17,239 nucleotides of DNA from an uncultured Eubacteriales bacterium (GTDB taxonomy: Bacteria; Bacillota; Clostridia; Peptostreptococcales; Anaerovoracaceae): the NCBI GenBank assembly GCA_900542565.1, contig UQOC01000050.1, positions 1-17,239 on the forward strand. Direction: 5' to 3'. A program made the position numbers and the translations under genes. Each line of letters opens with the position of its first letter. Position 1 is the first letter of the stretch. Under the pieces are notes generated by a model, which made no database searches, was not told the origin of the DNA, and saw only the letters and a program-made list of their open reading frames with translations. This document shows positions 14,508 to 17,239 of the stretch, piece after piece.

Positions 14508-16034
14508 TCATACAAGAGGGCGCCCGGTCATTTGTGCAGGTATGGCAAGTCCCATCAGCTTAAGCATGGTAGGAGCTATGTCACACAGGCTTCCGCCGCT
14601 CTGGATACAGGCGGCCGGCTCTTGTGCAATATGGACAAGGGGTACAGGATTGACGGAGTGGGAAGTAACAGGGTTCCCCTCTTCATCGATCATATCATCA
14701 GCATTTCCATGGTCGGCAGTCAACAGGATCTGACCGCCGTATTCAAGGATCACGGGAACTATCTTACCTACGCAGCGATCCACTGCTTCAACAGCTTTCA
14801 CTGCGGCGTCAAACACACCTGTATGCCCTACCATATCAGCGTTGGCAAAATTAAGGATGATGCAGTCATAAGAGCCGGAACGGATCTTTTCGATGACTGC
14901 GTCGGTGACTTCATAGGCGCTCATTTCCGGTTTAAGGTCATAGGTGGCTACTTTGGGAGATGGTATGAGAAGCCTGTCCTCCGACGGATTGGGCTCTTCA
15001 ACGCCGCCGTTGAAGAAAAATGTAACATGGGCATATTTTTCTGTCTCTGCTATGCGCAGCTGTGAAAGCCCTTTTGACGCCAGATATTCACCAAGGGTGT
15101 TTTTTATCTTTCCAGGAGGATAGGCGACTGAAACATTGGGCATTGAGGCATCGTACTGAGTCATGCAGACATAGTTGAGATCTTGCGGGGATGAGGTTAT
15201 TGGAAATCCGTCAAAATCAGGATCGACAAAGCAGCGGGTCAGTTCCCTTGCCCTGTCCGGCCTGAAATTGCAGAAGATCATGCTGTCGCCGTCTTTTACA
15301 CCGGGATAGCCGCTGCATACCGACGGTATGATAAATTCATCTGTTTCCCCGCGGTCATATGCTTTTCTGACTGCATCTGACGGAGAACTGGCGGACAGGC
15401 CTTTGGCGCAGGCAATGGCATCATATGCCAGATGCACCCGTTCCCAGCGTTTATCCCTGTCCATGGCGTAATATCTGCCTGAAACCGTGGCAAAGTGTAC
15501 ATGAGACAGATCGCCAAGACCGGCAGCAAAACTTTCCATATCACTGATATGATCTATTCCCGAAGTGGGCGGCACATCCCGCCCGTCTGTAAAGCAATGC
15601 ACATATATTTCCGGGACTCCAGCGGATACCGCAAGGGAGATCACAGCCTTGATGTGATCCGTGTGGCTGTGGACGCCGCCGTCGGAAATCAGCCCCAGCA
15701 CATGAAGAGCCTTTCTGTGCTTTACCGCATTTTCCATGGCAGAGCACAGTACAGGATTTTTCTGGAATCCGCCATCTTGGATATCTTTTGTTATCCGTGT
15801 CAGATCCTGATAGACTACCCGTCCGGCGCCTATGTTCAGATGTCCGACTTCTGAATTGCCCATCTGCCCTTCCGGAAGACCGACGGCAAGACCGCTTGCC
15901 TTTAGTGTGGCGGAGGGATAGGTTCTGAATATATGGTCAAGATTGGGCGTATCGGCAGCGGCGATGGCGTTGCCGTATGTCTTGCTGCTGAGCCCAAACC
16001 CGTCCAGGATCATAAGCATAAAAGGTTTTTTCAT
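14508..16034 (-). CDS. gpmI: 2,3-bisphosphoglycerate-independent phosphoglycerate mutase
   Basis: This cytoplasmic glycolytic enzyme interconverts 3-phosphoglycerate and 2-phosphoglycerate using two metal ions. The protein has 508 residues, normal for the family. All active-site elements are present: Asp11 (ILDGFG), nucleophile Ser61 (QMGNSEVGH), SDGGVHSH, FTDGRDVPP, GRYYAMDRD, NFRPDRARE, Asp400 and His404 (NADMVGHTG), Asp441-His442 (TADHGNADD), and His459 (TSHSVNP). The start ATG 16034 has AGGAGG 5 nt upstream; a GTG immediately before it and a longer in-frame start at 16061 are less likely. It stands alone rather than in the gapA-pgk-tpiA-gpmI-eno cluster common in Bacillota, and is divergent from addA. 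Confidence 0.97.
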   Translation of the reverse strand: MKKPFMLMILDGFGLSSKTYGNAIAAADTPNLDHIFRTYPSATLKASGLAVGLPEGQMGNSEVGHLNIGAGRVVYQDLTRITKDIQDGGFQKNPVLCSAMENAVKHRKALHVLGLISDGGVHSHTDHIKAVISLAVSAGVPEIYVHCFTDGRDVPPTSGIDHISDMESFAAGLGDLSHVHFATVSGRYYAMDRDKRWERVHLAYDAIACAKGLSASSPSDAVRKAYDRGETDEFIIPSVCSGYPGVKDGDSMIFCNFRPDRARELTRCFVDPDFDGFPITSSPQDLNYVCMTQYDASMPNVSVAYPPGKIKNTLGEYLASKGLSQLRIAETEKYAHVTFFFNGGVEEPNPSEDRLLIPSPKVATYDLKPEMSAYEVTDAVIEKIRSGSYDCIILNFANADMVGHTGVFDAAVKAVEAVDRCVGKIVPVILEYGGQILLTADHGNADDMIDEEGNPVTSHSVNPVPLVHIAQEPAACIQSGGSLCDIAPTMLKLMGLAIPAQMTGRPLV

Positions 16035-16059
16035 CACGACCTCCTTTATTCTATGTAAC

Positions 16060-16068
16060 AATATACCA
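16060..16068 (-). promoter_or_regulatory. Extended -10 promoter of gpmI
   Basis: On the minus strand TGGTATATT (16068-16060) is an extended -10. The -35 position (about 16088-16083) reads TTTTAA, a poor match. Transcription would start near 16053, leaving a leader of about 19 nt. Confidence 0.5.
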
Positions 16069-16113
16069 CAGTTTCGGTTCCATTAAAATACCGTCTTTCC
16101 GGAGAAAAAAACA

Positions 16114-16153
16114 AACAGGCCCAAGGAGGCCGGAACAGACCCATGGAGGCCGA
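16114..16153 (+). repeat. 20-nt tandem direct repeat (two copies)
   Basis: 16114-16133 and 16134-16153 are adjacent direct copies matching at 17 of 20 positions (differences at copy positions 6, 11 and 20). Each carries an AGGCC-rich core. They lie between the gpmI and addA promoters, outside both predicted transcripts, so they may be a protein-binding site or simply a local duplication. Confidence 0.7.
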
Positions 16154-16180
16154 AAGGGCTGGAAAAGGGACATGGGTGTG

Positions 16181-16189
16181 TGATAAAAT
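16181..16189 (+). promoter_or_regulatory. Candidate extended -10 promoter of addA
   Basis: TGATAAAAT (16181-16189) fits an extended -10 (TGn plus TAAAAT). The -35 region is not recognisable. The leader of about 60 nt holds a small hairpin, CCTGC (16199-16204 region) with GCAGG (16212-16216). Confidence 0.4.
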
Positions 16190-16255
16190 ATAAAAAGACC
16201 TGCCGGGGATCGCAGGCAGTATGAAGAAAAAGGCTAAAGGCCAGGCGAGGGTATC

Positions 16256-17239
16256 ATGAAGTGGACTAAAGAACAGCAGGAAGCCATAGAGCTCAGAAAT
16301 AAAAACATACTTGTAGCCGCAGCGGCTGGGTCGGGCAAGACAGCCGTACTCGTAGAGCGTATCAAACGGCTGATACTGGAAGAGGGTACATCCATAGACC
16401 GCATGCTGGTCGTTACTTTCACCAACGCTGCAGCGGCTGAGATGAAAGAAAAGATAAGGACAGCTATTTTACAGACTGTTACGGAAATGCTGGAGGAAAG
16501 CGGACATGAGGGCGCTGATCCTTCCGATGGTGAAAAGGTGAGATTTCTCAAAGGACAGCTGGACCTGCTTTCATCGGCAAACATAAGCACCTTTCATGCT
16601 TTTGCCCTTGAAGTTATAAGGAGATTTTTCTATCTCATAAATATTGAACCGGATTTTAAGATCTGTGACAGCACCCAGGAGACTCTCCTGAGAGAAGATG
16701 CGATGGACCAGCTCCTTGACGGGCTTTTTGAAGAAGGAGAGCCGGAGCTCTACCATTTTCTCAAATGCTACAGCGGCGACCGTGACGAAAAACGGTTCAG
16801 AGAGACGGTACAGAAGGCGTACGATACGATAAGGAGCCTGCCTGAGCCTTTTGGATGGATGAGAGAGAACATCATGGCCCTTAAAGACGGCTCCGGCCTT
16901 GACGGGGCTGTTGGAGAACATATATTCCGTTCAGCAGGGGAGATGCTCAAATGCAGTGTGGACGGTCTTGCTGCAAACATGCGGATCGCAGAAGAAAAAG
17001 AACTCGGACTGCTCAGAAAACTCACCGAAGATGATATGGCCATTGGGGAAACTTTGCTGGAGGCAGCCGCGGCAAGGAACTACGGGATAATGAAAGATGC
17101 CCTTTCCGCATTTAAGCTGGCAAGCCTGAACAAAAAAACCTACGGGGGAGATGAGGATATAAAAGCTGCTGTGGCGCCTGCCAGGGATGCCTTGAAAAAG
17201 ACAGTAAAAAAACTCAAAGAGTCATATTTCTACGGATCG
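16256..17239 (+). CDS. addA: ATP-dependent helicase/nuclease subunit A (AddA), N-terminal part, cut by window end
   Basis: The first 328 codons are present, in frame up to the last base of the window; full AddA proteins have about 1,200 residues. It is the helicase-nuclease partner that, with AddB, resects double-strand breaks for recombination. Seen here: the UvrD-type N-terminus KWTKEQQEAIELRNKNILVA (residues 2-21), Walker A AGSGKT (24-29), motif Ia TFTNAAAAEMKEKI (54-67), and the AddA-type segment STFHAFALEVIRRFFYLINI. The start ATG 16256 is supported by the immediate motif; its binding site (GAGG, 5 nt upstream) is weak. In most Bacillota addB lies directly upstream of addA. Here the upstream neighbour is divergent gpmI, so addB must be downstream or elsewhere. 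The C-terminal nuclease domain is outside the window. Confidence 0.92.
   Translation, partial: MKWTKEQQEAIELRNKNILVAAAAGSGKTAVLVERIKRLILEEGTSIDRMLVVTFTNAAAAEMKEKIRTAILQTVTEMLEESGHEGADPSDGEKVRFLKGQLDLLSSANISTFHAFALEVIRRFFYLINIEPDFKICDSTQETLLREDAMDQLLDGLFEEGEPELYHFLKCYSGDRDEKRFRETVQKAYDTIRSLPEPFGWMRENIMALKDGSGLDGAVGEHIFRSAGEMLKCSVDGLAANMRIAEEKELGLLRKLTEDDMAIGETLLEAAAARNYGIMKDALSAFKLASLNKKTYGGDEDIKAAVAPARDALKKTVKKLKESYFYGS

Overview
The window looks like a chromosomal segment of a strictly or mainly anaerobic Bacillota bacterium of the class Clostridia. The reasons are near-universal AGGAGG-type ribosome binding sites, strong TTGACx/TATAAT promoters, a PHP-type DnaE of about 1,200 residues, an AddA-type helicase-nuclease, the clostridial-type FAD dehydrogenase (COG2509-like), and heavy use of AGA/AGG arginine and ATA isoleucine codons at roughly balanced base composition. 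The family or genus is not determinable from sequence alone. There is no sign of prophage, insertion sequence, CRISPR, tRNA or rRNA.

Layout. (1) 1-3287: a plus-strand lipoteichoic-acid-synthase-like membrane sulfatase-fold enzyme converges on a minus-strand membrane-anchored endonuclease/exonuclease/phosphatase-fold protein, with two back-to-back hairpin terminators between them. (2) 3288-3774: a gene-free stretch that holds, on the plus strand, an apparently unannotated structured RNA of about 200 nt. It has a 19-20 bp closing helix, a hairpin capped by a GCAA tetraloop and a T6 terminator. (3) 3775-8938: a tight plus-strand operon dnaE - pfkA - flavodoxin-domain gene (10-nt and 9-nt gaps). 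(4) 8965-10212: dinB (DNA polymerase IV) on the minus strand, convergent with that operon. (5) 10213-10362: a compact divergent promoter region. (6) 10363-12481: a DUF308 membrane protein and an HI0933-like flavoprotein, ending in a strong terminator. (7) 12589-14364: a COG2509-like FAD-dependent dehydrogenase with two unusual low-complexity inserts. (8) 14508-16034: gpmI (cofactor-independent phosphoglycerate mutase) on the minus strand, with a 17-bp perfect-stem terminator at the convergence point. (9) 16062-17239: a divergent intergenic region with a 20-nt tandem repeat, then the first 328 codons of addA, cut off by the window end.

Functional themes are replication and repair (dnaE, dinB, addA), glycolysis (pfkA, gpmI), flavin redox proteins (flavodoxin, HI0933-like, COG2509-like) and cell envelope (LtaS-like). 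The most novel-looking element is the structured RNA upstream of dnaE. It contains seven copies of one short sequence in alternating orientation (AGAACC/GGTTCT type), so several of its helices are mutually exclusive. It could be a stand-alone rod-shaped RNA of the general 6S type or an attenuating leader of dnaE. I could not assign it to a known family by reading.
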